From: Pseudothauera rhizosphaerae
Lineage (GTDB): Bacteria > Pseudomonadota > Gammaproteobacteria > Burkholderiales > Rhodocyclaceae
NCBI RefSeq assembly: GCF_004801305.1
Contig: NZ_SSOD01000006.1
Location: forward strand, 62,001 to 126,000
Reading direction: 5' to 3'
DNA length: 64,000 bases
Shown: positions 32,769 through 42,470 of the stretch, piece after piece
Layout of the letters: every line of letters begins with the position of its first letter
Position numbering within the stretch: the first letter of the stretch is position 1
Notes under the pieces: generated by a model
What the model saw: only the letters and a program-made list of their open reading frames with translations
Database searches by the model: none
What the model was told of the DNA's origin: nothing
Position numbers and translations under genes: made by a program

Positions 32769-34690
32769 GCGATCAGGCTCTTCAGTTCGGCGGTGACGTC
32801 GTCGGGGGAACGGCCGTCCAGGTAGAGCCGGCTCCAGATTTCCAGGTTCATCAGGGCGAGCAGCGCGTCGGTGCCGTCCATGCGAGCGGCTTCGTGGTCG
32901 GCCACCAGGCGGGCCACCACGTCGGCGTCGAAGAGGCCCCGGTCGCGCACCACGTCGCGGGCGAGCAGCCGCCGCAGCACGGGGGCCAGGTCGCGCTTCA
33001 GCCAGGCACCCATGGGCGTACCGAAGCCGCGCTTCCTGCGGTCCAGGATGTCGGGCGGCAGCACGTCGGCCAGCGCCTGCTTCATCAGGTGCTTGAGGCG
33101 GCCGTTCTTCACCTTGAGGGATTCGGGGATGGCCGCGGCGAGTTCCACCAGCTCCAGGTCCAGCAGCGGCACCCGGCATTCCAGCGACACGGCCATGCTC
33201 ATCTTGTCCGTGAGCAGCAGCAGGTCGTCGGGCAACTGGGTTTCCGCATCCACGGCGAACATGCGGTTCAGGGCGTCCTCGTCGCCCGCGGCGGCGAAGG
33301 CCGCGTCCAGCGCATCGCCACCGGCCGCACTGCGGGTCAGCGCGGCGACGGTGCCCCGGTCCAGCACCTGCAGGTAGCTGCGGTAGCGCTCGTCGGGCGA
33401 CAGTTCGGCCGAGGCGAGAAAGCCGCGCGCGAGGCGCAGGTGGTTGAGCAGCTTGGAATGGCGGTCGCTGGGCAGTTGCCCCGCCACCCGGGACATGAGC
33501 CGCCGGGACCAGCGCGGCAGGCGCTGGAGCTTGCGCACGTAGTGGTCGCCCAGGTAGCGGCGGTAGCCGCCGAAAAGCTCGTCGCCACCCACGCCGGAGA
33601 GGATCACCTTCACGTCCCGGCGGGCGAATTCGGACACGAGATACGTGGTGATGAAGGCCGAATCCGCCACCGGTTCGTCCATGTGCCACAGCAGCTTTGG
33701 CAGCAGGCCCACCACGTCGGGTTTCACCACGATCTCGTGGTGCTCGGTGCCGAGCAGACCGGCGACGCGGCGGGCGTAGGGCAGTTCGTTGTACAGGCGC
33801 TCGGCCTCGCCGCCTTCGAAGCCGATGGCGTAGCTGCGGATGGGCCGGTCGGAATGGCGCGCCATGCAGGCCACCACCGCGCTGGAATCCACGCCGCCGG
33901 ACAGGAAGGCGCCGATGGGCACGTCGGACACCATCTGGCGATGCACCGCGGCATCCATGCCGGTGCGGATGCGTTCCACCCATTCGGCTTCCGTGGTGGC
34001 CCGGTCGATGCGGGACGGCAGGCGCCAGTAGCGCCATTCCTTCACCTCCCCGTTCTCCACGGCGAGCAGGGTCGCGGGCGGCAGCTTGCGGATGCCGGCC
34101 AGCATGGATTGCGGCGCCGGCACATAGCCCAGGTGCAGGTAGTCGGCCAACGCGTCCCGGTTCAGTTCCGCGGAGAGGCCGGGCAACTGCAGCAGGGCCT
34201 TGGCCTCGGTGGCGAAGCCCAGCATCGTGGCCGACCGGTGCACGTACAGGGGCTTGACGCCCAGGGGATCGCGGCCGATCAGCAGGCGCTTGCGGCGCTC
34301 GTCCCACAGGGCGAAGTTGAACATACCGTTGAGGCGGTGCACGAAGTCGTCGCCGTGCAGGTCGTACAGGTGCAGCAGCACCTCGGTGTCGGAACCGGTC
34401 TTGAAGCGGCAGCCCCGTTCCTGCAGCTCGGCGCGCAGTTCGCGGAAGTTGTAGATCTCCCCGTTGCACACCACCCACAGGCGGTCGTCCGCGTTGGAGA
34501 TGGGCTGGTGCCCGCCGGCCGGGTCGATGATGGACAGGCGCCGCATGGCGATGCCGCAGCGCCCGCCCGGCGCTATGTGCAGGCCTTCGTCGTCCGGCCC
34601 GCGGTGGCGGGTGATGTCCCCCATGGCCGACAGCAGGGCCGGGGCGACGGGCTCACCGTCGAAGCGGTACAGGCCGTGGATGCCGCACAT
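32765..34690 (-). CDS. Glutamine-dependent asparagine-synthetase-like amidotransferase
   Basis: A 641-residue two-domain enzyme. MCGIHGLYR supplies the Ntn nucleophile Cys2; RGPDDEG, NGEIYNF and SDTEVLLHLYD complete the glutaminase domain. The synthetase domain has the PP-loop SGGVDSSAVVA and SGVGGDELFGGYRRY, then KMSMAVSLECRVPLLD and RKRGFGTPMG. All residues expected for glutamine hydrolysis and ATP-dependent amidation are visible. Together with the paralogue at 35914 it flanks a glycosyltransferase gene. In floc-forming relatives such genes are known to matter for EPS; probable target is a carboxyl group of a uronic acid. Confidence 0.92.
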   Translation of the reverse strand: MCGIHGLYRFDGEPVAPALLSAMGDITRHRGPDDEGLHIAPGGRCGIAMRRLSIIDPAGGHQPISNADDRLWVVCNGEIYNFRELRAELQERGCRFKTGSDTEVLLHLYDLHGDDFVHRLNGMFNFALWDERRKRLLIGRDPLGVKPLYVHRSATMLGFATEAKALLQLPGLSAELNRDALADYLHLGYVPAPQSMLAGIRKLPPATLLAVENGEVKEWRYWRLPSRIDRATTEAEWVERIRTGMDAAVHRQMVSDVPIGAFLSGGVDSSAVVACMARHSDRPIRSYAIGFEGGEAERLYNELPYARRVAGLLGTEHHEIVVKPDVVGLLPKLLWHMDEPVADSAFITTYLVSEFARRDVKVILSGVGGDELFGGYRRYLGDHYVRKLQRLPRWSRRLMSRVAGQLPSDRHSKLLNHLRLARGFLASAELSPDERYRSYLQVLDRGTVAALTRSAAGGDALDAAFAAAGDEDALNRMFAVDAETQLPDDLLLLTDKMSMAVSLECRVPLLDLELVELAAAIPESLKVKNGRLKHLMKQALADVLPPDILDRRKRGFGTPMGAWLKRDLAPVLRRLLARDVVRDRGLFDADVVARLVADHEAARMDGTDALLALMNLEIWSRLYLDGRSPDDVTAELKSLIA

Positions 34691-34692
34691 GC

Positions 34693-35910
34693 TCAGCGCG
34701 CTCCGGCGAGGACGGATTCCCGCCCGCGGGTGGCCAGCGCGCGGCGGTACACCTCCCGGTAGCGCGCCACGCTGTTGGCCCAGGTGCGCTCCCGCTCGAC
34801 GAAATCCCGCGCCTGCCGGCGGATGGCGGGCCAGCGCTCGCGGTGGTCCAGCACGTCGGCGATGGCCGCCGCCAGCGCATCCGCGCAGCCCGCCCTGCAG
34901 AGAAAACCCGTTTCCCCGTGCCGCACCAGTTCCCGGTGTCCGCCGACGTCGGAGGCGACGAACATGCGTCCCTGGGCCATGGCCTCCAGCGGCTTCAGGG
35001 GCGTAACCAGCTCGGTGAGGCGGATGGGCAGGCGCGGATAGGCCAGCACGTCGATGAGTTCGTAGTACTTCTGCACCCGCTCGTGGGGCACGCGCCCGGT
35101 GAAGATCACCCGGTTGGCCACGCCTTCGGTGGCGGCCTGCCGGCGCAGGTTCTCTTCCTGCACGCCACCGCCCACCAGCAGCAGGCGGATGCCCGGGTAG
35201 CGGGCGGCCAGCCGGGCCAGCGCCGACACCAGCAGGGCCAGCCCTTCATAGCCGTAGAAGGAGCCGGCGAAGCCCAGCACCGTGCAGCCGTCCAGACCGA
35301 GTTCGCGGCGCAGCTCCGGGTCGGCTTCAGCGCCGAACTGGAAGGCTTCCGCGTCCACCGCGTTGGGAATCACGGTGACCTTGTCGGCGGGAATGCCGCG
35401 GCACTCGATGTCCCCGCGCAGTCCTTCACAGATGGTGGTGATCTGGTCCGCCCGGTGGAGGGCGAAGGATTCCAGCGCCCGGGACAGGCGGTAGCGCAGG
35501 CTGCCTTCGGTAGTGGTGCCGTGGTCCACCGCGGCGTCCTCCCAGGAGGCACGCATTTCGTACACCACCGGCACGCCCCGGCGCCGGCCCACCCATTCGG
35601 CGGGCAGGGCGTTGAGCACGGGGGAGTGGGCGTGGATGAGATCGGGCTGCAGTTCATCCACCAGCCGGTCGAGCCGGCGGGCGGTGAGCCGCATCTGGGC
35701 CACCAGGCCGGTGCCGGCTGGCGCGGGCGTGCGGAAGAAGCACAGGCCGGCCGCCTCTTCCGCCTCGGCGGGCGACGGCCCCTGCTTGGGCGTGGTCAGG
35801 TGGAAGGTCTCCCAGCCCAGCGCCCGCTGCTCCCGCAGGATGGCCGCGGTGCGGAAGGTGTAGCCGCTGTGCAGCGGCAGGGAATGGTCGAGGACGTGGA
35901 GGATGCGCAT
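34693..35910 (-). CDS. Glycosyltransferase, exosortase A system-associated (Daro_2409 family)
   Basis: A 405-residue GT-B enzyme that opens MRILHVLDHSLPLHSGYTFR, the typical start of this exosortase-linked family. Other motifs are LIHAHSPVLNALPAEWVGRR, VIPNAVDAEAF, VLGFAGSFYGYEGL, IRLLLVGGGVQE, IFTGRVPHERVQKYYELIDV and LTELVTPLKPLEAMAQGRMF. It lies 2 nt after the neighbouring gene and 3 nt before the next. Adds a sugar in EPS repeat assembly; donor not deducible. Confidence 0.92.
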   Translation of the reverse strand: MRILHVLDHSLPLHSGYTFRTAAILREQRALGWETFHLTTPKQGPSPAEAEEAAGLCFFRTPAPAGTGLVAQMRLTARRLDRLVDELQPDLIHAHSPVLNALPAEWVGRRRGVPVVYEMRASWEDAAVDHGTTTEGSLRYRLSRALESFALHRADQITTICEGLRGDIECRGIPADKVTVIPNAVDAEAFQFGAEADPELRRELGLDGCTVLGFAGSFYGYEGLALLVSALARLAARYPGIRLLLVGGGVQEENLRRQAATEGVANRVIFTGRVPHERVQKYYELIDVLAYPRLPIRLTELVTPLKPLEAMAQGRMFVASDVGGHRELVRHGETGFLCRAGCADALAAAIADVLDHRERWPAIRRQARDFVERERTWANSVARYREVYRRALATRGRESVLAGAR

Positions 35911-35913
35911 CGC

Positions 35914-37848
35914 TCAGGCCGGCACCGATTCGGCCGCCCGCGCCACGCCTGGCGCGCCGGCTTCCAGATTGCGCAGGAAGGCGTCGAACATCATCACCGT
36001 CCACAGGGGCGAGCTGTAGTCCCGCGCGCCGGACTGGTGGGCATCCACCAGGTGCTGCAGGAAGGCCCGGTCGAACATGCCGGTGGCCGCAAGCCGGTCG
36101 CCCAGCACGACCTCCCGCACCCGCCGGGCGAGGGGGCCGCGGAACCACTGGGCCAGGGGCACCGCGAAGCCTTTCTTGGGCCGGTACAGCACGCCGTGGG
36201 GCAGCAGGGGCTCCAGGGCCTTCTTCAGCAGGTACTTGCCCTCGTTGCCCTGGATCTTGAGGGCGGACGGCAGGGTCGCCAGCCACTCCACCAGTTCGTG
36301 GTCCATCAGCGGTTCGCGCACTTCCAGGGAATGGGCCATGCTGGCCCGGTCCACCTTGGTGTTGATGTCGCCCACCAGGTAGGTCTTCAGGTCCAGGTAC
36401 TGGATCAGGGCCAGGGGATCATCGGTGCGGGCGTTGCCGGCGTGGCGGCGAAACACTTCCAGTGCGTCGTAGCCGCCGAGTTGGCGCCGGAAATCCGCTG
36501 AGAACAGGCGCCGCCGCAGGTCGCCGCGCAGGATGGACACGCTGTGGAAATAGGCCTCCACGGCATCCCGCGCCAGGGCCTGGAAGGTGGTCTTGGCGCG
36601 CAGCGGGCGCGGCGCCCAGTCGGCCTTGGGATACATGCGGCCGAGCAGGCCGAACACCGGGCGCCGCAGGCCGTGGGGCAGATGGTCGCGCCAGCGCTGC
36701 TCCATCAGGTGGGAGCGGTAGCGGCGGTAGCCGCCGAAGCTCTCGTCGCCCCCGTCCCCGGACAGGGCCACGGTCACGCGCTTGCGGGCGAGCTGGCAGA
36801 CTCGGTAGGTGGGAATGGCGGAGCTGTCCGCATAGGGTTCGTCGTACAGGGCGGCCAGGGTGTCGATGAGGTCGAAATCGTCGGACTTCACCGTCTCCAC
36901 GTAGTGCCGCGTGCGGTAGCGCTCGGCCACCTGGCGGGCAAATTCCGCTTCGTCGAACAGGGGGTTGTCGAAGGAAATGGAGCAGGTGTTCACCGGCTCC
37001 TGCGACAGCCCCGCCATGGTGGCGACCACGGCGCTGGAATCCACGCCGCCGGACAGGAAGGCGCCCAGGGGCACTTCGGCGATCATGCGCAGGCGGATGG
37101 ATTCGCGCAGGCGCGCGGTGAGTTCGTCGACGGCGTCGGCCAGGGACAGCCGGTTGTCCAGGGTGAAGCGCACGTCCCAGTATTGCCGCGGTTCGGGCAG
37201 GGACCGGCCACGACGCACGCACAGGGTTTCGCCGGCCCCGAGCTTCTTCGCCCCGGTGAAGATGGTGCGCGGCTCGGCCACGTAGCCGAGGGCGAAATAT
37301 TCCTCCACCGCGAGGGGGTCCAGGGTGCGGCGGAAGGCGGGGTGCTGCAGCAGCACCTTCAGTTCGGAGCCGAAGGCCAGGGTGCCGTCGTCCAGCAACG
37401 CATAGAACAGCGGCTTGACCGCGAGGCGGTCGCGGGCCAGGAAGAGGATTTCCCGGTTGCGGTCGTACAGGGCAAAGGCGAACATGCCGCGGAAGCGCCC
37501 CACGCAGTCCTCGCCCCAGGCCTCCCAGGCATGGACGATGACCTCGGTGTCGCTGCGGGTGTGGAACACGTGGCCCAGGGCTTCCAGTTCCGGCACCAGC
37601 TCCTGGAAGTTGTAGATCTCGCCGTTGAACACCACGGCCACCGAGCCGTCCTCGTTGAAGAGCGGCTGCTGCCCGGTGGCGAGGTCGATGATGGACAGCC
37701 GGCGGTGGGCCAGCGCCGCGCCGGGTTCGAAGTGATAGCCCCCTTCGTCCGGCCCGCGGTGGAACTGCACGTCGTTCATCCGGCGCATCAACTCCCGGTC
37801 GAAGTCGCGCCTGCCGCGGGTGTCGAAAAGGCCTGCAATGCCGCACAT
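35914..37848 (-). CDS. Amidotransferase 1, exosortase A system-associated
   Basis: A 644-residue asparagine-synthetase homologue. MCGIAGLFDTRG holds the nucleophile Cys2; FHRGPDEGGYHF, NGEIYNFQEL and SDTEVIVHAWEAWG follow. The synthetase domain has SGGVDSSAVVATMAG, SGDGGDESFGGYRRYR and KVDRASMAHSLEVREPLMD. GYHFEPGAALAHRRLSIIDL and length fit the XrtA-linked subfamily. It is expected to transfer glutamine nitrogen to a carboxyl group of an EPS component. The stop lies 3 nt before the glycosyltransferase gene at 34693-35910. One of three amidotransferases in the locus. Confidence 0.94.
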   Translation of the reverse strand: MCGIAGLFDTRGRRDFDRELMRRMNDVQFHRGPDEGGYHFEPGAALAHRRLSIIDLATGQQPLFNEDGSVAVVFNGEIYNFQELVPELEALGHVFHTRSDTEVIVHAWEAWGEDCVGRFRGMFAFALYDRNREILFLARDRLAVKPLFYALLDDGTLAFGSELKVLLQHPAFRRTLDPLAVEEYFALGYVAEPRTIFTGAKKLGAGETLCVRRGRSLPEPRQYWDVRFTLDNRLSLADAVDELTARLRESIRLRMIAEVPLGAFLSGGVDSSAVVATMAGLSQEPVNTCSISFDNPLFDEAEFARQVAERYRTRHYVETVKSDDFDLIDTLAALYDEPYADSSAIPTYRVCQLARKRVTVALSGDGGDESFGGYRRYRSHLMEQRWRDHLPHGLRRPVFGLLGRMYPKADWAPRPLRAKTTFQALARDAVEAYFHSVSILRGDLRRRLFSADFRRQLGGYDALEVFRRHAGNARTDDPLALIQYLDLKTYLVGDINTKVDRASMAHSLEVREPLMDHELVEWLATLPSALKIQGNEGKYLLKKALEPLLPHGVLYRPKKGFAVPLAQWFRGPLARRVREVVLGDRLAATGMFDRAFLQHLVDAHQSGARDYSSPLWTVMMFDAFLRNLEAGAPGVARAAESVPA

Positions 37849-37862
37849 GCTGGAATCCCTGG

Positions 37863-39029
37863 TCAGGCCGACAGGCGCGAGGGCGCGCTGGCGGCCAGTT
37901 CGTTGCGGTACATCTCCGCGTAGCGGGCCACCATGCCGTCCAGGCTGAATTCCGCCTCCACGCGCCGCCGCCCTGCCACGCCGTGAGCATGCCGCAGTGC
38001 GGCATTCCGCGCATAGGCGCACAATTCACGGGCCAGCGCATCGGGCGCCGCGGGCGGCACCAGGCGGCCCGTTTCGTCCGCCACGACCAGCTCGCCGTTG
38101 CCCCCCACGTCGGTGGCCACCACGGGCAGGCCGCTGGCCATGGCTTCCAGGATGGTGTTGGAGATGCCTTCCGCCCGCGACGGCAGCACGAACACATCCA
38201 GCGCCCGCATGGCCTCCGGCACGTCGCTGCGTTCGCCGGCCAGCCACACCCGGTCGGCCAACCCCGCGGCGCGGATTTCGTCCTCGACGGCGCCCCGCAG
38301 CGGCCCGTCGCCCACGATCACCAGGCGCAGGGCGTCCGCAGTCCCGCCCTCGCGGCAGGCCAGCGCGAAGGCGCGCACCAGGTTGAGCTGGTCCTTCACC
38401 GCCTGCAGGCGGCCCACCGTGCCCACCCGGATCAGGCCCGGCTCGCGGAAGGGGCAATCCGGCAGGGCCGTCTCGCCGGCCGCGGCCGGACGGAAACGCA
38501 GGGTATCGACCCCGTTGCAGATGCGCTCGATGCGGTGGGCGCCGATGCCGACCCGGTCGGCGAGGTAGGCCTCGATCTGCCCCGACAGGGCCACGTAGCG
38601 CCCCACGAAGGGACTGTACAGGCGGCGGATGAACTGGAACTTGCGCCGCAGGCCCTGGGGGTCGGACACGTCCCAGCCGTGCTCGCCGTGGATGCGCACC
38701 GGCACGCCCGCGGCCCGCGCCGGCACGGCCGCTTCCAGCGCAGCCAGGTTGCGCGTGTGCACCACCGCCGGACGCTGCTCGCGGAACAGGCGGTAGAGCT
38801 GGGGATAGAGCCGGACCCCATGCCCGGCCGGTTTGTGCAGGGACACGAAGCCCACGTCCGGGCGGGTGATGCGGGCGGAAAAGGCGGGTTCGCACTCGGT
38901 CAGGGCGACCACCGCGTGGCGGAACCGGTCCGGCGGCATGCGGTTGATCAGGTTGACCACCCCGTTCTCCAGCCCGCCCACGCCGAAGCGGAACACCACG
39001 TGCATGACCAGCGGCGGCAGACCGTTCAC
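37863..39029 (-). CDS. PEP-CTERM/XrtA system glycosyltransferase (TIGR03088-like)
   Basis: A 388-residue GT-B enzyme with VMHVVFRFGVGGLENGVVNL at the N-terminus, IHGEHGWDVSDPQGLRRK, ICNGVDTLRF, IRVGTVGRLQAVKDQLNLV, LVIVGDGPLRG, WLAGERSDVPEAMRALDVF and PSRAEGISNTILEAMASGLP (E-x7-E). This is the exosortase-linked glycosyltransferase usually found beside the exosortase gene, as here. GTG 39029 overlaps the exosortase stop by GTGA, fixing the start. Adds a sugar at the cytoplasmic membrane face. Confidence 0.93.
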   Translation of the reverse strand: MNGLPPLVMHVVFRFGVGGLENGVVNLINRMPPDRFRHAVVALTECEPAFSARITRPDVGFVSLHKPAGHGVRLYPQLYRLFREQRPAVVHTRNLAALEAAVPARAAGVPVRIHGEHGWDVSDPQGLRRKFQFIRRLYSPFVGRYVALSGQIEAYLADRVGIGAHRIERICNGVDTLRFRPAAAGETALPDCPFREPGLIRVGTVGRLQAVKDQLNLVRAFALACREGGTADALRLVIVGDGPLRGAVEDEIRAAGLADRVWLAGERSDVPEAMRALDVFVLPSRAEGISNTILEAMASGLPVVATDVGGNGELVVADETGRLVPPAAPDALARELCAYARNAALRHAHGVAGRRRVEAEFSLDGMVARYAEMYRNELAASAPSRLSA

Positions 39030-40567
39030 CGGCCCTCCCCGGCCTTGCGCAGCATGGCGTCGATGTCGTCCCCGTAGGTTCCGATGAAGTCCCGCGCCGC
39101 CGCATCGGCCTCGGGCGACGCCGCAGGCACGAGGACGAGGACCGCGGCCGAATCGTCGCGCCGCCCGGCCAGGCGGTCGAAGGCCAGCAGCGCCTTGGTG
39201 ACGTAGCCGTTGTCCCCGACGCGGCCGTTCACCCAGTACCAGCCCCACTGGGTCAGGCGTTCCCCGCCCCGGATCAGCACGCTCTTGCGTACCTTGCCGA
39301 CGGGCAGCGTTTCGCCCGACAGGCGCCCCCTGTGCCAGCCGCCGGCCTCGATGCCTTCCAGGGTGTTGCCGTGCATGACCAGTTCCTCGCCCTTGCGCTG
39401 GTCCGCGAAGAATGCGGCATAGAGTCCGACTTCCACACCATCGCCACGGCGATAGAACTGTAACAGTTCGCCACGCTGGCCCTTGAACGAGGGCCGGTAG
39501 TCGAACGCCCCGTCCGTCACCAGCACCCAATCCCCCAGCTCCGGCGGCGCCTGCAGCGTCGCCGCACGCCCTTCCACTTCTCCCTGCAGCGTGCCGGCGA
39601 GGAGGGGAAACAGCGCGGCCAGCGCCGCGGCGACCGCGACCACCCATCCCCTGCGGGACGACACCTGGCCGGCTTCCACGACACCCGCAGCCGGCGTCGG
39701 CGCTTCCTCGCGCCAGCCGCTGCCGATCCAGAACATCAGCACGATGACGATGCCGAAGAAGACCCAGCCGTAGACGATGTGGATGAAGCCGGCGACGAAC
39801 TCGGAGCCGAAGTGATAACCGATGCGGACCGTGATGTAGGCGCGAAGCCAGTTGGCGACGATGGGCACGAGCAGGGCCACGAGCATGAACAGCAGGCGCC
39901 GCTTCAGGCTGACGTAGTTCAGGTAGGCGTAGAGGGCGCCGACCATCAGCGAGGCCACCAGGTAGCGCAGGCCGCTGCAGGCTTCCACCACCGACCAGCG
40001 CCCGTTGGGGATGACGAAGTGCAGGCCTTCCTGATACACGGGCACGCCCGTGGCACGCAGGGCGAACACGGTGAAGTCGGCCGTATGGCGCATCAGCACC
40101 GGCAGCAGGAACTCCCCGGCGGGCACGCCGAAGAACAGGAACAGCAGGGGAAACAGCAGCACGCGGGCGATGCGCCAGCCGCACACGGTCACGAAACCCG
40201 CCACCAGCACCAGGGCGAGGCTGAAGTGGCTCAGCACGGCGGCACTGACCGTCTCCCCCGCCAGCCAGCCCAGCCCCCCCAGCGCCAGTACCGGCAGCAT
40301 CGCCGCCGCCGGGTGCGGCGCGAGCCCTGCCAGCGCGGCACGCTTGCGCCACACCAGCCAGGCGAACAGCGGCAGCACGGCCAGGCCGTGGGCGAAGGTG
40401 TCGGAACGCCACCAGATGCCCGCGATCTCGGCGGCCGTTCCCCAGTACCAGCCGACCACCCAGGCGAAGGTCAGCGCCAGCAGGCCCGCCACCAGGGCGA
40501 AACGTCCGCCGCCCCGGCCCGGCGTCGCACCGGGCGGCGACAGCAGAGCTTCCGCGTCCTGCTTCAT
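39026..40567 (-). CDS. xrtA: Exosortase A fused to EpsI domain
   Basis: A 513-residue inner-membrane protein. Residues 1-280 form the exosortase part with about eight helices and the catalytic triad C197 (VVEACSGLRYL), R242 (ANWLRAY) and H263 (GFIHIVYG). After another helix near 305-325, residues about 330-505 form a periplasmic EpsI domain (YRRGDGVEVGLYAAFFADQR, WGWYWVNGR). Exosortase A cleaves PEP-CTERM anchors of exported proteins and is tied to EPS production; EpsI is thought to aid the same process. The gene couples to the glycosyltransferase (GTGA) and follows the FemAB gene by 10 nt. Confidence 0.96.
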   Translation of the reverse strand: MKQDAEALLSPPGATPGRGGGRFALVAGLLALTFAWVVGWYWGTAAEIAGIWWRSDTFAHGLAVLPLFAWLVWRKRAALAGLAPHPAAAMLPVLALGGLGWLAGETVSAAVLSHFSLALVLVAGFVTVCGWRIARVLLFPLLFLFFGVPAGEFLLPVLMRHTADFTVFALRATGVPVYQEGLHFVIPNGRWSVVEACSGLRYLVASLMVGALYAYLNYVSLKRRLLFMLVALLVPIVANWLRAYITVRIGYHFGSEFVAGFIHIVYGWVFFGIVIVLMFWIGSGWREEAPTPAAGVVEAGQVSSRRGWVVAVAAALAALFPLLAGTLQGEVEGRAATLQAPPELGDWVLVTDGAFDYRPSFKGQRGELLQFYRRGDGVEVGLYAAFFADQRKGEELVMHGNTLEGIEAGGWHRGRLSGETLPVGKVRKSVLIRGGERLTQWGWYWVNGRVGDNGYVTKALLAFDRLAGRRDDSAAVLVLVPAASPEADAAARDFIGTYGDDIDAMLRKAGEGR

Positions 40568-40577
40568 GTCCCGCCCC

Positions 40578-41618
40578 TCAGCCCAGGTTGCGCACGATGT
40601 GCGGCCCGAGGGCGTTGGCGACGGACAGCGGCAGCCGCTTCCATGCCGCGATGAAGAGCCGGTATTTCGGGTTCATCGGGTTGTTCTGCGGCACCCCGTC
40701 GCGCTTGTAGAGGCGGTATTCGTAGGACAGCGGCTGCGGCTCGAAACCCCAGTTCTTCTTGAAGGAATACGGACCGGTGCCGATCTTGCTGCGGCCGTAG
40801 TCGAACAGGCGGTCGCCGCGCTCGCAGGCGCGGCGCATCAGTTCCCAGTACTTGAAGTCGTTGGCGGCCAGCGCCCGGGCGGCCGGGGCGTCGCCCGCGT
40901 AGTAGGGCAGCACCTCGCCGCGGAAGCGGAAGCCCAGCACCGAGGACAGCGCCCGCCCGGCCGGGTCGGTCACGGTCAGCACCTCGCAGGCGTCGCCGAA
41001 GTCCTCCCGCAGGCGGGCGAAGAAGCGTTTCGGCAGGGCCGGCGTGCCGTGGCGGCGCACGTTGTCCGCGTAGAGGGCGAAGAAGCGTTCCACGTCGTCA
41101 TCGAAATGCCCGGCGAGGCCGTTGGCGATGCCCTTGCGCACCATGGCGCGCTGCTTGCGCGGTATGGCGAGCATGTTGGCCTCCACCTCGGGCAGGATTT
41201 CCTTGCGGAAGGTGACGTAGAGCTCCTGCCGCGGCCAGTCGGGGTGGCGCGGGCCGAGGTTGCGGTATTCCAGATGGGCGACCCCCAGCCGGCGTGCCAG
41301 GGTGTCGGCCTCGGCCTCCAGCAGGGCCACGGCCTCCGCGTCCTCCCCGGCGACGCCGCCATAGACGCAGAAAGGCAGCGAGGCCAGGGAATGACCGAAC
41401 AACCTGCTCCTGACCTCGGCCAGCGGCAGCACGGCGACGATGGCGCCCGCACGGCGCGCGTACAGAAAATACGTGCGGTGGCGGAAGACTTCTTCCATGA
41501 GCCCCTGCCAGGCCGACAGGTGGAAGAAGGTGGCCTGCGAGCTCGCCTGCACGAAGGCGTCCCACTCGGGCCGGTCGGCGGCCGCGAGGGCATGGACCGT
41601 GACGGCGGCCGCTTGCAT
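40578..41618 (-). CDS. FemAB-like protein, XrtA/PEP-CTERM system-associated
   Basis: A 346-residue double-GNAT (FemABX-type) protein. Visible markers are ATFFHLSAWQGLMEEVFRHRTYFLYA, a central RKQRAMVRKGIANGL helix, RFRGEVLPYYAGDAP and the tail FDYGRSKIGTGPYSFKKNWGFEPQPL, which fits the XrtA-linked family. FemAB enzymes transfer aminoacyl groups from tRNA; here an amino acid may be attached to EPS. Two ATGs compete: 41624 has GAGGA directly abutting, whereas 41618 has the same GAGGA at 6 nt, so 41618 is preferred. Located between deacetylase and exosortase genes. Confidence 0.93.
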   Translation of the reverse strand: MQAAAVTVHALAAADRPEWDAFVQASSQATFFHLSAWQGLMEEVFRHRTYFLYARRAGAIVAVLPLAEVRSRLFGHSLASLPFCVYGGVAGEDAEAVALLEAEADTLARRLGVAHLEYRNLGPRHPDWPRQELYVTFRKEILPEVEANMLAIPRKQRAMVRKGIANGLAGHFDDDVERFFALYADNVRRHGTPALPKRFFARLREDFGDACEVLTVTDPAGRALSSVLGFRFRGEVLPYYAGDAPAARALAANDFKYWELMRRACERGDRLFDYGRSKIGTGPYSFKKNWGFEPQPLSYEYRLYKRDGVPQNNPMNPKYRLFIAAWKRLPLSVANALGPHIVRNLG

Positions 41619-41627
41619 GGGCATTCC

Positions 41628-42470
41628 TCAGGCGGCGTCGCGGAACACGGCGTCCGCCCGCCCCCAGGCGAAATCGGCCAGCAGGCGATGCAGGCGGGCT
41701 TCGGTACGCTCCAGATTCACATAGTGGCGGAAGCGCGCCTTGGCGGCGGCTTCCTGCACCCGCGGCTGCTCCGGGTCCACCTCCCAGGGATGAAAGTAGA
41801 AGATGGCCGGGCGGCGGTCGTGGCGATTGACGCGGGCGATCTGCCAGCGCGACACCGCATAGGGCAGCAGGCGGAAGTAGCCGCCGCCGCCCGCCGGCCA
41901 GTTGCGCCCCAGCCAGCGCACGGTGCTCACCGGAATCTCCAGCAGTCCGTTGGGCAGGCGCCACGGAAAGCGCGGCGCATCCGGCATGCCGTAGTGGTCG
42001 TGCTGCACCGGATAGACGCTGGAACTGTAGCGGTAGCCGGCCTCGGCGATGCAGTCGTGCGCCCACGGGTTGCCGCGCCCGATGGAGAAGCTGGGCGCGC
42101 GGTAGCCGCTGACCGCCTGGCCGGTGATGTCTTCCAGCACCGCCTTGGCGAGCCGGATGTCGGCGAGAAAGGCCTCCGGGCTCTGGGCGCTGGCCCGCTC
42201 GTGGCCGTAGCCGTGGCTGGCGACCTCGTGGCCCCCGTCGGCGATGCGGCGCACCAGTTGCGGATAGCGCTCGGCGATCCAGCCCAGCGTGAAGAAGGTG
42301 GCGCGCGCGTCGTGCGCTTCGAGCAGCGCCAGGATGCGTTCCACGTTGGCCTCCACCCGGCACGGCAGCGCATCCCACTGGGCGCGCGGAAAGTGCGGCG
42401 CGAGCGCGGAGACCTGGAAGTAGTCCTCCACGTCTATGGTCAGTGCGTTGGTGATGGATGGGGAAGGCAT
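41628..42470 (-). CDS. XrtA system polysaccharide deacetylase (DUF3473 type)
   Basis: A 280-residue NodB-fold protein. LTIDVEDYFQVSAL is the DVEDYF variant of motif 1 typical of this family; ATFFTLGWIAERYP, HEVASHGYGHERAS (His pair), GYRAPSFSIGRGNPWA and the C-terminal DUF3473 signature FYFHPWEVDPEQPR are present. It probably deacetylates GlcNAc-type residues made through the neighbouring WecB. The genes abut: its stop at 41628 is 9 nt from the FemAB start and its own start at 42470 touches the wecB stop. Confidence 0.95.
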   Translation of the reverse strand: MPSPSITNALTIDVEDYFQVSALAPHFPRAQWDALPCRVEANVERILALLEAHDARATFFTLGWIAERYPQLVRRIADGGHEVASHGYGHERASAQSPEAFLADIRLAKAVLEDITGQAVSGYRAPSFSIGRGNPWAHDCIAEAGYRYSSSVYPVQHDHYGMPDAPRFPWRLPNGLLEIPVSTVRWLGRNWPAGGGGYFRLLPYAVSRWQIARVNRHDRRPAIFYFHPWEVDPEQPRVQEAAAKARFRHYVNLERTEARLHRLLADFAWGRADAVFRDAA

